From an uncultured Lachnospiraceae bacterium (GTDB lineage: Bacteria; Bacillota; Clostridia; Lachnospirales; Lachnospiraceae): 64,000 nucleotides of DNA. The stretch spans positions 32,754 through 96,753 of the forward strand of contig CAJTMC010000012.1 in NCBI GenBank assembly GCA_910577115.1. The letters are read 5' to 3'. Under the pieces are notes generated by a model. That model did not search any database and had not been told where the DNA came from. It saw only the letters and a list, made by a program, of their open reading frames with translations. The position numbers and the translations under genes were made by a program. Position 1 is the first letter of the stretch; the number at the start of each line of letters is the position of its first letter. This document shows, piece by piece, positions 8,359 through 15,001 of this stretch.

Positions 8359-8691
8359 TTATCCGACCATATTCCCTATCGCCTCTTCTACTGCAGCATT
8401 CAGGCTTTTTCCGTGTTCCAGCGCATATACCGCAATACTCCGGTGCAGTTCCGGACTAATCCGGACATTAAATGTCCCCTTATATGGCTGCTCGGGGGAA
8501 ATATCCTTTTTCCTGCATTCTTCCAAATAGGTGTCAATTACATTCTTGAAATCCTCTTCCAATTCCTTAACAGAATCCCCTTCATAAGAGAGCATTAATT
8601 TTATTCCAACTACTTTTCCAAAAAGAATTCTGTTTTCTTTTGAATATTCGACTGTACCGTTGTAGCCCTTATAAGATAACAAATTGCTCAT
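8359..8691 (-). CDS. HicB-like protein with ribbon-helix-helix domain, no HicA partner
   Basis: This is a 110-residue protein. Residues 1-65 have the HicB partial-RNase-H-like fold (YNGTVEYSKENRILFGKV and YEGDSVKELEEDF). Residues about 78-108 (FNVRISPELHRSIAVYALEHG) match a ribbon-helix-helix DNA-binding tail. HicB proteins normally neutralise the HicA RNase and repress their own promoter. I searched both strands within about 1 kb and found no HicA-like reading frame. A dyad lies on the promoter, so it is more likely a free-standing repressor. The ATG at 8691 gives the HicB-type N terminus; the frame is open further upstream to 8907, but that extension is hydrophobic and unlike the family. 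Confidence 0.85.
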   Translation of the reverse strand: MSNLLSYKGYNGTVEYSKENRILFGKVVGIKLMLSYEGDSVKELEEDFKNVIDTYLEECRKKDISPEQPYKGTFNVRISPELHRSIAVYALEHGKSLNAAVEEAIGNMVG

Positions 8692-8765
8692 AACAATCCA
8701 TCCCTTCTTATTTTTTCCTGCTCCGATTGCCAAGTTCTCTTTTTTACGCACCCATTCTTTTCTAT

Positions 8766-8808
8766 AATATACCACCACGCCCAAAAATATGCAACTATTT
8801 TTAGTTGC
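8766..8808 (-). promoter_or_regulatory. Promoter and dyad operator of the hicB-tlpA operon
   Basis: On the minus strand, TTGCAT (8789-8794) and TATATT (8766-8771) are separated by 17 bases. The -35 box lies inside an inverted repeat, GCAACTA-TTTT-TAGTTGC (8791-8808). This is a fitting place for autorepression by the HicB-like protein. Confidence 0.55.
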
Positions 8809-8842
8809 TATATACATACGGTAAAACATAAGCCATAGTACC

Positions 8843-8868
8843 ATCCTTATATTGAGAAATATAAGGAT
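8843..8868. repeat. 11-bp perfect inverted repeat
   Basis: ATCCTTATATT and AATATAAGGAT are separated by GAGA. There is no T tract on either side, so a terminator is not obvious. Confidence 0.6.
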
Positions 8869-8956
8869 CATGAGCCTATCAGACCTTATGAACAGGAAAA
8901 AAAACATTTTAGTGGGGGACGCATCTTGGCGATGTTGGATACGCTGATTGATATTA

Positions 8957-9016
8957 GTGTGAAAAATACTTCTAAGGCAGCAAAAGACACTGCCTAAGAA
9001 GTATTAAATTTCACAC
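8957..9016. repeat. Long imperfect inverted repeat
   Basis: The left arm begins GTGTGAAA and continues AATACTTCTAAGGCAG. The right arm is CTGCCTAAGAAGTATT followed by TTTCACAC. The arms are about 24-27 bases with small bulges and a 9-base loop. It could end transcripts from either side or be the core of a small non-autonomous element. Confidence 0.6.
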
Positions 9017-9055
9017 AGGAAAAACGCAAAGGACAGCGTTTTTCATTTCTATTTG

Positions 9056-9070
9056 AGCCGCCAAAGGCGG
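9056..9070. repeat. GC palindrome GCCGCCAAAGGCGGC
   Basis: This is a perfect 6-bp stem with loop AAA. A similar core, CCGCC-TAAA-GGCGG, recurs at the right end of the window (63950-63963), so these may be one family of short palindromes. Confidence 0.5.
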
Positions 9071-9084
9071 CATGGGGGATTTAT

Positions 9085-9171
9085 ATGAGAAGACCCCATA
9101 AACGAAAAGATACCATTCACCCTTTGACAGATATGATTTCTGCAAACCGTATGGATTATATGCAGCGGTAA
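9085..9171 (+). CDS. Possible 28-residue peptide of unknown function
   Basis: ATG at 9085 follows GGGGGA by six bases and opens 28 codons ending at TAA (9169-9171). The product is basic at its start (MRRPHKRKD) and holds MISANRMDYMQR. I recognise no family. A hairpin GCGGTAAA...TTTACCGC begins at the stop codon. It could be a real small gene or the remaining end of a larger one. Confidence 0.25.
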   Translation: MRRPHKRKDTIHPLTDMISANRMDYMQR

Positions 9172-9193
9172 ACCTTTACAGATTTACCGCCGT

Positions 9194-9445
9194 TTATGTC
9201 CGTAAAAACAGCCCTTTCTTTTGATAAGGCTCCCTGCTTACAGACACTACTTCATATCCGGCATTTGCAATCACACGTTCTAACTCCCCCTCCGCAATAT
9301 CCTGCTCCGTAACAATAACCGTCTGTTTCTTTGTGTGCGAGCTTGACACTTTTCTGACCGGAAAGGCATTTCGCACTGCCTCATTTATATGTGCCTCGCA
9401 CATACCACACGCCATTCCTTCTATTCCTGCTGTAATCTTAACCAT
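9194..9445 (-). CDS. Heavy-metal-associated (CopZ/HMA-like) protein
   Basis: The 83-residue protein has the HMA fold with the metal-binding loop GMACGMCEAHI (MxCxxC, Cys 13 and 16), then AVRNAFPVRKVSSSHTKKQ and a ferredoxin-like end IANAGYEVVSV. It should bind Cu(I) or a similar soft metal in the cytosol as a chaperone or buffer. Ten basic and hydrophobic residues follow the domain. No P-type ATPase or CsoR/CopY regulator is adjacent, which is unusual. AAAGGA lies about 13 bases before the ATG. The transcript begins with a leader of nearly 100 bases that can form competing hairpins. Confidence 0.88.
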   Translation of the reverse strand: MVKITAGIEGMACGMCEAHINEAVRNAFPVRKVSSSHTKKQTVIVTEQDIAEGELERVIANAGYEVVSVSREPYQKKGLFLRT

Positions 9446-9474
9446 GAAACGTAACCATTCCTTTCTAACAAAAA

Positions 9475-9488
9475 TTAGTAATTACTAA
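9475..9488. promoter_or_regulatory. Perfect 14-bp palindrome in the HMA gene leader
   Basis: TTAGTAATTACTAA lies 30 bases upstream of the HMA start and is followed on the minus strand by TTTTTG. It may be an operator of a MarR-like or other dimeric repressor, or the last hairpin of an attenuator. Confidence 0.45.
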
Positions 9489-9506
9489 CCGCAAGTTTAA
9501 ATAAAT

Positions 9507-9532
9507 GCGGCTGCCTTTCTGTCAGCAACCGC
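9507..9532 (-). promoter_or_regulatory. Leader hairpin of the HMA gene
   Basis: On the minus strand GCGGTTGC and GCAGCCGC form an 8-bp stem. The CCGCA of its right arm can instead pair with TGCGG (9488-9492), 12 bases on, so two structures exclude each other. Confidence 0.4.
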
Positions 9533-9545
9533 TATCTTAATTTTA

Positions 9546-9574
9546 AGTATAACGAATTCCCCTATTTTTGTCAA
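9546..9574 (-). promoter_or_regulatory. Promoter of the HMA gene
   Basis: On the minus strand, TTGACA (9569-9574) and TATACT (9546-9551) have a 17-base spacer: a near-consensus housekeeping promoter. The predicted start near 9539 gives a 5' leader of about 94 bases. Confidence 0.7.
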
Positions 9575-9782
9575 CACACTGCCGGCTTCTTAATATCCAC
9601 ACCTTTTCCCTGGCTTAAACGGTACAAATACAGACACCGAAGACTTTTTCAAGAGAAAAGAAACTTCCCTCGTCAAAGCGCAAAAGGCTGCAACAGTTTT
9701 CAGACTGACCACAATCATTTTTTCAGTTTATCATGATCTTGATCCACATTGTACTCTCCTCATTACCCACAGAAATAAAAAA

Positions 9783-9866
9783 TGCAGGAGATGGGACTTG
9801 AACCCACACGGTATTGCTACCACAGGCACCTGAAGCCTGCGCGTCTGCCAATTCCGCCACTCCTGC
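9783..9866 (-). tRNA. tRNA-Leu (anticodon CAG)
   Basis: The minus strand folds as a class II tRNA of 84 nt. The acceptor arms are GCAGGAG and CTCCTGC with A73; the D-loop contains AATTGGCAGA; the anticodon loop is TTCAGGT (CAG, reading CUG). A variable arm TGGTAGCAATACC and a T-arm GTGGGTTCAAGTCCCAT follow. CCA is not encoded; TTTTTT follows directly and probably ends transcription. Confidence 0.97.
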
Positions 9867-9993
9867 GAACAAATAATATTGTACCGTGTTTTATTCAATA
9901 TGTCAACAGATTTTTTGATTGTTTTTCACATATTTTATCCATTAAAAAGGGGCACACAAAAGTCATTCACAACTTTTGAAGTACCCCGTAAGC

Positions 9994-11532
9994 TTAAAAT
10001 CTCTTTATTTTCTTTGTCGTATTTTTCTCAAACTCAACTTCGCGGACTTTCAGTTTAAACACACGCTTATAAAGCGGCGCGCCCTGATTGTACTCGTCAA
10101 TAATCTTTTGCAGCGCAGCCTGAATGTCCTTGATTTTTTTCTTTGCGGCATATTCATAATCCGGAAAAATTTCCGCTTCAATCGCCCCCTCGCTCTCGCG
10201 CACAAGAACCTCCTGCACCAGCCGATTCTCACCAAGCTTATTTTCGATTTCCTCCGGTGAAACATTCTCGCCGTTTGGCGTGATAATCAGATTCTTCTTC
10301 CGGCCTGTCAGGAATATATAGCCGTCCTCATCAACATAACCCAAATCTCCGGTTTTCAGCCAGCCGTCAACCAATGTTTCTTGCGTTTCCTCCGGCATCT
10401 TGTAATACCCCTGCATTACGCTTGAGCCTTTTACCCAAAGCTCCTCGTCAACCACCTTCGCTTCACAGTTTGGCATCAGCTTTCCGACAGAACCGTCCTT
10501 TATGTATTCACCATAATTCGTACTGATTACCGGTGCACACTCCGTCATGCCATACCCCTGCCAAATGGTAATTCCATATTTCTGAAACAGCTTAATATAA
10601 GCAGGATTTAAGTAAGCGCCGCCGCTGCAGATTGTGTGGAACTGCTTTCCAAAGACCTTTGCCTTAATAATTGCCGCCGGAAGCAATGCTGCTTCCTCAA
10701 GTTTTTTGGCAAGCGTTTCAATCATCAATGGTACCATCAAAATCATATTCGGCTCAAAAAGCTTAATATTCTTTGCCACACGAAGCAGCGAATCGTTAAT
10801 ACAGATAATCGAACCAACTGAAATGCCTTTCAAAATATCCATACTGAGACAATATGCATGATGAATGGGAAGCACACTCATAATTACCATACCGGAATCC
10901 AGACCCATATCCAGACAGGTTGCATTCTCCGCAAGATTTCTGTGCGTAAGCATAACACCCTTGCTCTTTCCGGTCGTTCCTGATGTAAACATAATGGTTG
11001 CAAGCTGCTCCGGCTGCGGTACATAATCAAATCCACAGCTCTGCGAATCAATCAGTTCCCACATTGCATATTCACCCTCAATTCCATGCGGTTCATCCAT
11101 ACAGACAATATGCTTTAACGCCTCGCAGCGCTTTGCTGCCAGCGCTGCCACGCCTGCTTTCGTCTCGTCATAGACAAGTGTCGTGACATCCGCACGGTCA
11201 ATCAGCTCGCACAAATCTGCCTCCGGAAGGTTTGCATCTAAAGGCACAACCACACTGCCGCTGTCTGCAATGCCAAAATATGCGACGATCCACGAGTAAG
11301 AGGTAGGACCGATAATTGCGATATGTTTTCCCTGCTCTCCAAGGGAAGCCAGCGCTGACGAAAAACGTTCACTATCTTCCTTCAACTGTGTATACGTTTT
11401 ACTTTCAATTTTCGTTGCTTTCTTTCCACTCTCATCGGCGCCTTTCACCTTATAGCGAAAGGCATCCTGTGCATTATATTTTTTTTCTGCTTCCACGAGC
11501 AGCCCGCGTATGGTACTCTTTGTTTCATTCAT
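9994..11532 (-). CDS. Acyl-adenylate-forming ligase (AMP-binding protein)
   Basis: The 512-residue ANL-superfamily enzyme activates a carboxylic acid as acyl-AMP. The A3 loop TSGTTGKSKGVM, A5 GYGMTECAP, A7 GWLKTGDLG, A8 GRKKNLI and a C-terminal A10 lysine in NTTKKIKRF are all present. The length and spacing resemble long-chain acyl-CoA or acyl-ACP ligases, not an NRPS module: no carrier domain is fused. The free acyl carrier protein encoded 60 bases upstream is the natural acceptor. I took the ATG at 11532 because GGAG lies eight bases upstream. The last gene of the operon. The substrate is unknown; a fatty or aryl acid is likely. Confidence 0.9.
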   Translation of the reverse strand: MNETKSTIRGLLVEAEKKYNAQDAFRYKVKGADESGKKATKIESKTYTQLKEDSERFSSALASLGEQGKHIAIIGPTSYSWIVAYFGIADSGSVVVPLDANLPEADLCELIDRADVTTLVYDETKAGVAALAAKRCEALKHIVCMDEPHGIEGEYAMWELIDSQSCGFDYVPQPEQLATIMFTSGTTGKSKGVMLTHRNLAENATCLDMGLDSGMVIMSVLPIHHAYCLSMDILKGISVGSIICINDSLLRVAKNIKLFEPNMILMVPLMIETLAKKLEEAALLPAAIIKAKVFGKQFHTICSGGAYLNPAYIKLFQKYGITIWQGYGMTECAPVISTNYGEYIKDGSVGKLMPNCEAKVVDEELWVKGSSVMQGYYKMPEETQETLVDGWLKTGDLGYVDEDGYIFLTGRKKNLIITPNGENVSPEEIENKLGENRLVQEVLVRESEGAIEAEIFPDYEYAAKKKIKDIQAALQKIIDEYNQGAPLYKRVFKLKVREVEFEKNTTKKIKRF

Positions 11533-11552
11533 ATTGAATTCTCCAATCATGG

Positions 11553-11568
11553 TTGACTGTGATAGTCA
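11553..11568. repeat. Intercistronic palindrome, copy 1 (TTGACTGTGATAGTCA)
   Basis: It lies between the carrier-protein and ligase genes, about 20 bases before the ligase start. It differs from copy 2 (13316-13331) at one position. The ends TGACT and AGTCA pair. It may be a processing hairpin or a regulator site inside the operon. Confidence 0.6.
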
Positions 11569-11595
11569 TTTTTTTGCAGCATGTTTTCCTTCTAT

Positions 11596-11820
11596 TTACT
11601 GTAAAGACTCCAAATAATCAACCGCCTCCTGTACGGTACGGATATTCGCAGCCTCCTCCTGATCAATCTCCACCTCAAGCTCGTCCTCTACCTCGCCAAG
11701 CATACTCATAAAGTCAAACGAGCTAAACCCTAAATCCTCCATAAAGCGCGATTCCGGCTTGATATCTTCCTTTTTCACTTCCACATAATTTGTAATGATT
11801 TCCGCTAATTTCTCAAACAT
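11596..11820 (-). CDS. Free-standing acyl carrier protein
   Basis: This acidic protein of 74 residues has the four-helix carrier-protein pattern. The phosphopantetheine serine is the second Ser in DLGFSSFDFM, where primary-metabolism ACPs usually have DSLD. The unusual loop suggests a dedicated carrier rather than the ACP of fatty acid synthesis. It lies between the condensation-like and ligase genes of the same operon and should carry the acyl group made by the ligase. The ATG has a modest upstream AGAGGGTAAAAAG. Confidence 0.92.
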   Translation of the reverse strand: MFEKLAEIITNYVEVKKEDIKPESRFMEDLGFSSFDFMSMLGEVEDELEVEIDQEEAANIRTVQEAVDYLESLQ

Positions 11821-11897
11821 CTTTTTACCCTCTCTTCACAATTATTTCGCAATGCATTTACGCAGAGCTACAGTTATTGTAACGCATAAAACTGCTT

Positions 11898-13298
11898 TTA
11901 CACAAGCCTGATAATATCGCCGATTTTCAAATGGGGTCTTTCAATTCCCTTAAACATAATCTTACACATATAATAATAGAACAGCTCAAGCGCTTCTCTG
12001 CTGTACGCCTTTGTCTGATGTTCAAAGCTAAAGTCTAAACCATTATCCTCCGGTCTGTGCATAACCGTAAGATAAAGTCCGTCCGCATAGTAACCATTGC
12101 CATATCTTTTTGTCTTATACCGAATATCTCCCAAGTCAGACAAACCCTTCTCACGCAGTGTAGCCGGCTGGTATGTGAGCGCTACCGTTTCATACCCCAT
12201 GCCCCTTGGCGTATTGTAAGCCTGCTTCTTGTAAAGCATACATTCCACCGGATCAAAATTCACATACCGGAATGTCTCATTCTGCTTCTCCCTGATTTCA
12301 AGAATTCCCTCCAAAAAGGTCTTGTCCTCCGAAATAATCGTTCGGAACGGAAAACTGTGAATACGGGTACCTCCGGATTTCTTTTCCAAAAGCGTTGCCC
12401 TGCGGGCATATGCAACCATCATGGAAACATCATCGCAGTTGTTCATCTTCTGCAAATACGTACGGATTCCCATAATCAGCAGACACTGCAGGGAAATATG
12501 CTGCTCCTCACAGAATGTCATAAGCCGCTTTGTCGGCTCTCCTTCCAAATGGAAAATATCAATTGCCGCCGCAAAGCTGTCGGAGCCGGTCGGTGCCGCC
12601 CGAAGATTCGGATTGCCGGTCGCTTTCCTTGCCTCATCCAGTTTTTTCTTTCCCTCAATACCATTGTAAATGGGTTCCGGAGCTTCAAATAATTTGTGGA
12701 AATATTCCCGGTCTCTTGCCTGTGCCTTACTGCCTGCCTCATACGCAAAGTCCTTCTCAAGCTGCTCCACATAAGAGCGTGTATCCGCAGGATATGGAAC
12801 ATTTTCAAAATTCGCGCTGCAGTACAGCTCAATGACATCTTTCATAAAACCAATCAACGACTGGGCATCAAGAAATCTGTGGTCTCCCACAATGTACATT
12901 CCTTCAAAACCGTCAGGAGTCTTGATGAGGACAATCTTGTTCATCGGCTCGTCCTGTCCAAACGGAACGCGTGTCCACGCTGTCATCTGTGCATCCGCCT
13001 CTTCCATTGTCTTGCCCGAAAAGTCCACAAACTCAATTTCGCGCTCTTCCTTATCTACAATATACTGATACCACTCTTTCTCCTTCTCATCGTACACAAG
13101 CCGCGCACGCATAGACTCATTACGCTCATACGCCTTATAAATCGCCTTGCGCAGTTCATCAAGATTTAACTCCGCTTCGATTGTAAGACTGCTTCCGACA
13201 TTGAGAATCTCCTTTCCTGGGCAATACTCGGAATAATAAAAATGGTACTTCTGTGCGGCTGTCAATGGGTAGGTCTTAAATCCTTTTCTTGTTTTCAT
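11898..13298 (-). CDS. Condensation/acyltransferase-like protein (C-domain superfamily)
   Basis: The 466-residue protein resembles the two-lobed CoA-dependent acyltransferase superfamily that includes NRPS condensation domains, alcohol acetyltransferases and wax ester synthases. It begins YPLTAAQKYHFYYSEYCPG, as condensation domains do. The active-site HHxxxDG reads VGDHRFLDAQS: the second His and the Asp remain, the first His is Asp and the Gly is Ala. It should join an acyl group from the carrier protein to an amine or alcohol. The ATG at 13298 follows GGGAG by six bases. It follows the hydrolase gene by 34 bases, with palindrome copy 2 between. Product unknown. Confidence 0.82.
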   Translation of the reverse strand: MKTRKGFKTYPLTAAQKYHFYYSEYCPGKEILNVGSSLTIEAELNLDELRKAIYKAYERNESMRARLVYDEKEKEWYQYIVDKEEREIEFVDFSGKTMEEADAQMTAWTRVPFGQDEPMNKIVLIKTPDGFEGMYIVGDHRFLDAQSLIGFMKDVIELYCSANFENVPYPADTRSYVEQLEKDFAYEAGSKAQARDREYFHKLFEAPEPIYNGIEGKKKLDEARKATGNPNLRAAPTGSDSFAAAIDIFHLEGEPTKRLMTFCEEQHISLQCLLIMGIRTYLQKMNNCDDVSMMVAYARRATLLEKKSGGTRIHSFPFRTIISEDKTFLEGILEIREKQNETFRYVNFDPVECMLYKKQAYNTPRGMGYETVALTYQPATLREKGLSDLGDIRYKTKRYGNGYYADGLYLTVMHRPEDNGLDFSFEHQTKAYSREALELFYYYMCKIMFKGIERPHLKIGDIIRLV

Positions 13299-13315
13299 CA
13301 AGTTCTCCCTTCGTT

Positions 13316-13332
13316 TTGACTTTGATAGTCAA
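13316..13332. repeat. Intercistronic palindrome, copy 2 (TTGACTTTGATAGTCAA)
   Basis: It begins right after the hydrolase stop codon and ends 17 bases before the condensation-like start. Arms TTGACT and AGTCAA pair perfectly. It matches copy 1 at 15 of 16 positions. Confidence 0.65.
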
Positions 13333-14286
13333 CTACATAATATCCTGAAAAAATTCTGTCAATGCCTGCTCATATTTTTCTGTATCCTTATAATAGCTCT
13401 CCGCGTGTGCGGCGCCGTCAATAATCAGCTTCTTCTTTGGCGAAGCACAGCAGTCATAAATTTCATGGCACATTTTGCACGGAACAAACGTATCATTCGA
13501 ACCATGAATAAATAAAATGGGGACCTTCGCACACGCTACCTCACGCTTAGCATTGCACTCATCCATGCCATAACCCGCAAGCTTTTTGTTAATCACATCT
13601 GCCCCCTGAATTGCAGGGAATGCAGGAAGATGATACATCGAATTGAGTACGTGCGTAAACACCTCCTTCGGAGACGTAAATCCGCAGTCGGAAACAATTC
13701 CCTTAACCTGCGGCGGCAAATCCAAACCGCTTGCCATCAGTACTGTAGCGCCGCCCATAGAAGTTCCATGAAGCACAATCTCCACGTCCTCACCAAGCTC
13801 CTGTATCACCCAGTTAATCCACACAAGCGCATCCTTTCTGTCAAGGCAGCCAAAGCCGATGTACTCGCCCTCGCTCTGTCCATGCGCTCTCGCGTCCGGC
13901 AAAAGCATTGCAAAGCCTTCTCTTCTCAGGTAATAGTCTGACAGTCCGATATAATCCGACATTCCCTGACTTGTATACCCGTGAAAGCAGATTGCCACTT
14001 TTTTCTTCTCCGAATTTTTATCAATCGTCGGAAAATACGTTGCATGAAGCCTTAATCCGTCAAACGACATCTGATGTACATCTTTATGTTCCTGTTCCAG
14101 CATAAATGCCTTGCGCTCCTGCAGCAGCGGCTGATACTGTGACCAGTCTGTTCCGGACATCTTCATGGTCCGCTCCACTTTCGCATTGTTCCGCTTCATT
14201 GTTCTTCTGTAAAAATAAGCTGTCTCTCCTGCGCCTGCCACGGCAAGTGCACCAAGACAGAGCATGGTTTTTCTTAGTATTCCCAT
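13333..14286 (-). CDS. Membrane-anchored alpha/beta hydrolase
   Basis: The 317-residue protein has an N-terminal membrane anchor (about 5-25), then an alpha/beta-hydrolase fold. The oxyanion motif is ICFHGYTSQG, the nucleophile elbow GTSMGG, the acid HGSNDTFVP and the His GAAHAESYY. It is close to the BD-FAE/YqkD-type family of serine hydrolases. In the operon it could hydrolyse or transfer the acyl product, acting as a free-standing thioesterase or lipase. Whether it faces the cytosol or the outside cannot be told: there is no signal-peptidase site. AAAGGAG lies 14 bases before the ATG, which is long, so the start is less sure. Confidence 0.88.
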   Translation of the reverse strand: MGILRKTMLCLGALAVAGAGETAYFYRRTMKRNNAKVERTMKMSGTDWSQYQPLLQERKAFMLEQEHKDVHQMSFDGLRLHATYFPTIDKNSEKKKVAICFHGYTSQGMSDYIGLSDYYLRREGFAMLLPDARAHGQSEGEYIGFGCLDRKDALVWINWVIQELGEDVEIVLHGTSMGGATVLMASGLDLPPQVKGIVSDCGFTSPKEVFTHVLNSMYHLPAFPAIQGADVINKKLAGYGMDECNAKREVACAKVPILFIHGSNDTFVPCKMCHEIYDCCASPKKKLIIDGAAHAESYYKDTEKYEQALTEFFQDIM

Positions 14287-14313
14287 TATTGTAATGATAC
14301 TCCTTTCAAAGGA

Positions 14314-14730
14314 TTATTTTCCTGCATTCTTGCCTGATTCCTTTTTCGCTTCTTTTTTTTCTTCCTTTTTCGCCGCTTTCTCTTCTTTCTTCATTTCCTT
14401 TTTCTTTCGCTGTATGATTTCGTTTAATCTAAGCGCCTTGTCTATATTGCCTTCCACTCTCAGCTTCTGTGTTGTGAATGCCCAAACCGGGTCCATCTCG
14501 CCATCGGCAATCTTGATTAAAACTTCCGGTGTACAGATGAACATCGCATCCCTGTCATAATATTCATACGGCTCCACGAAAAGCTGTCCGTCCTTTACCT
14601 CAACATAGAAAGCTCCTCCAGCCTCCTCGTCCTCAATGTCGAACTCAAAAGCCAAATGCTCCTGAATATCGCTCACGTCGGCTCCCATAAATTTTCCTTT
14701 GATTTCATAAAATAAGTCTGTATAAGTCAT
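14314..14730 (-). CDS. SCP2-like (sterol-carrier) protein with Lys-rich tail
   Basis: The 138-residue protein has an SCP2-type lipid-binding domain (about 1-100; AFYVEVKDGQLFVEPYEYYD, then LIKIADGEMDPVWAFTTQKLRVEGN). After residue 105 comes a tail made almost only of Lys, Glu and Ala. SCP2 domains bind fatty acyl chains in a tunnel, so a role in shuttling the acyl substrate or product fits the operon. The tail could form a charged helix that touches membrane lipids or the carrier protein; this is speculative. GGAGG lies five bases before the ATG. It is the first gene after the TetR-controlled promoter. Confidence 0.87.
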   Translation of the reverse strand: MTYTDLFYEIKGKFMGADVSDIQEHLAFEFDIEDEEAGGAFYVEVKDGQLFVEPYEYYDRDAMFICTPEVLIKIADGEMDPVWAFTTQKLRVEGNIDKALRLNEIIQRKKKEMKKEEKAAKKEEKKEAKKESGKNAGK

Positions 14731-14753
14731 AATATCCTCCATTTTTGACATTT

Positions 14754-14770
14754 TTCGACCAACGGTCGAA
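14754..14770. promoter_or_regulatory. TetR-type operator 1
   Basis: TTCGACC-AAC-GGTCGAA is a perfect 7-bp dyad around a 3-base centre, 24 bases upstream of the SCP2-like start. It is downstream of the probable transcription start of the acyl operon. Confidence 0.8.
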
Positions 14771-14781
14771 TTCTTTTGTCA

Positions 14782-14812
14782 TAAGCCTATCACATTTTTC
14801 GACCAACGGTCA
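14782..14812 (-). promoter_or_regulatory. Probable promoter of the acyl operon
   Basis: On the minus strand TTGACC (14807-14812) lies inside operator 2. A weak -10 near TAGGCTTATGAC (about 14777-14788) follows after about 18 bases. Repressor bound to either operator would block it. Confidence 0.45.
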
Positions 14813-14814
14813 AG
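14798..14814. promoter_or_regulatory. TetR-type operator 2
   Basis: TTCGACC-AAC-GGTCAAG matches operator 1 except near its right end. The two centres are 44 bases apart, close to four helical turns, so both would lie on the same face of the DNA. Confidence 0.78.
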
Positions 14815-14871
14815 TACTTTTTCCCTGAATTTCACATAAAAATCAAAACGTTTTTATGGCACTTTTTACAA

Positions 14872-14900
14872 TTGTCCGCCTCAAACGGATATGCTATAAT
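14872..14900 (+). promoter_or_regulatory. Promoter of the tetR gene
   Basis: TTGTCC and TATAAT are separated by 17 bases. The operators end 57 bases upstream, so direct blocking of tetR is less certain than for the opposite promoter. Confidence 0.6.
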
Positions 14901-15001
14901 TTTGAATAATTGAACGATTATCAAACTTATAATAAATATAAGGAAAACTTTGAACAATACAGAATAACAAACGGAATCACAATCAGAAAGGTGGCGTATT
15001 C

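Larger units (their letters stand above)
8692..9193. other. Palindrome-rich intergenic stretch
   Basis: Apart from the hicB promoter, this half kilobase has no convincing gene. It holds five inverted repeats in a row (8791-8808, 8843-8868, 8957-9016, 9056-9070 and 9165-9190) and one possible 28-codon reading frame (9085-9171). The density of hairpins suggests decayed or small mobile sequence. Confidence 0.6.
9446..9782. other. Intergenic between tRNA-Leu and the HMA gene
   Basis: It contains the HMA promoter and leader (9446-9574). The remaining bases, 9590-9780, hold an open minus-strand stretch of 42 codons without a ribosome binding site, which I do not accept as a gene. Confidence 0.5.

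Noticed and set aside
8914..8997. Open frame reading RILAMLDTLIDISVKN on the plus strand
   Set aside because: It has no start or ribosome binding site and ends inside the long inverted repeat; I could not assign it to a family.
8359..9193. A HicAB toxin-antitoxin pair
   Set aside because: No HicA-like frame (short double-stranded-RNA-binding-like protein with a catalytic His) was found on either strand beside hicB.
9590..9718. A 42-codon minus-strand frame upstream of the HMA gene
   Set aside because: No ribosome binding site and no recognisable family; it may be part of an unknown relic but cannot be supported.
9994..13298. An NRPS biosynthetic cluster
   Set aside because: The ligase, carrier and condensation-like proteins are separate and single; there are no fused modules, thioesterase domain or phosphopantetheinyl transferase.
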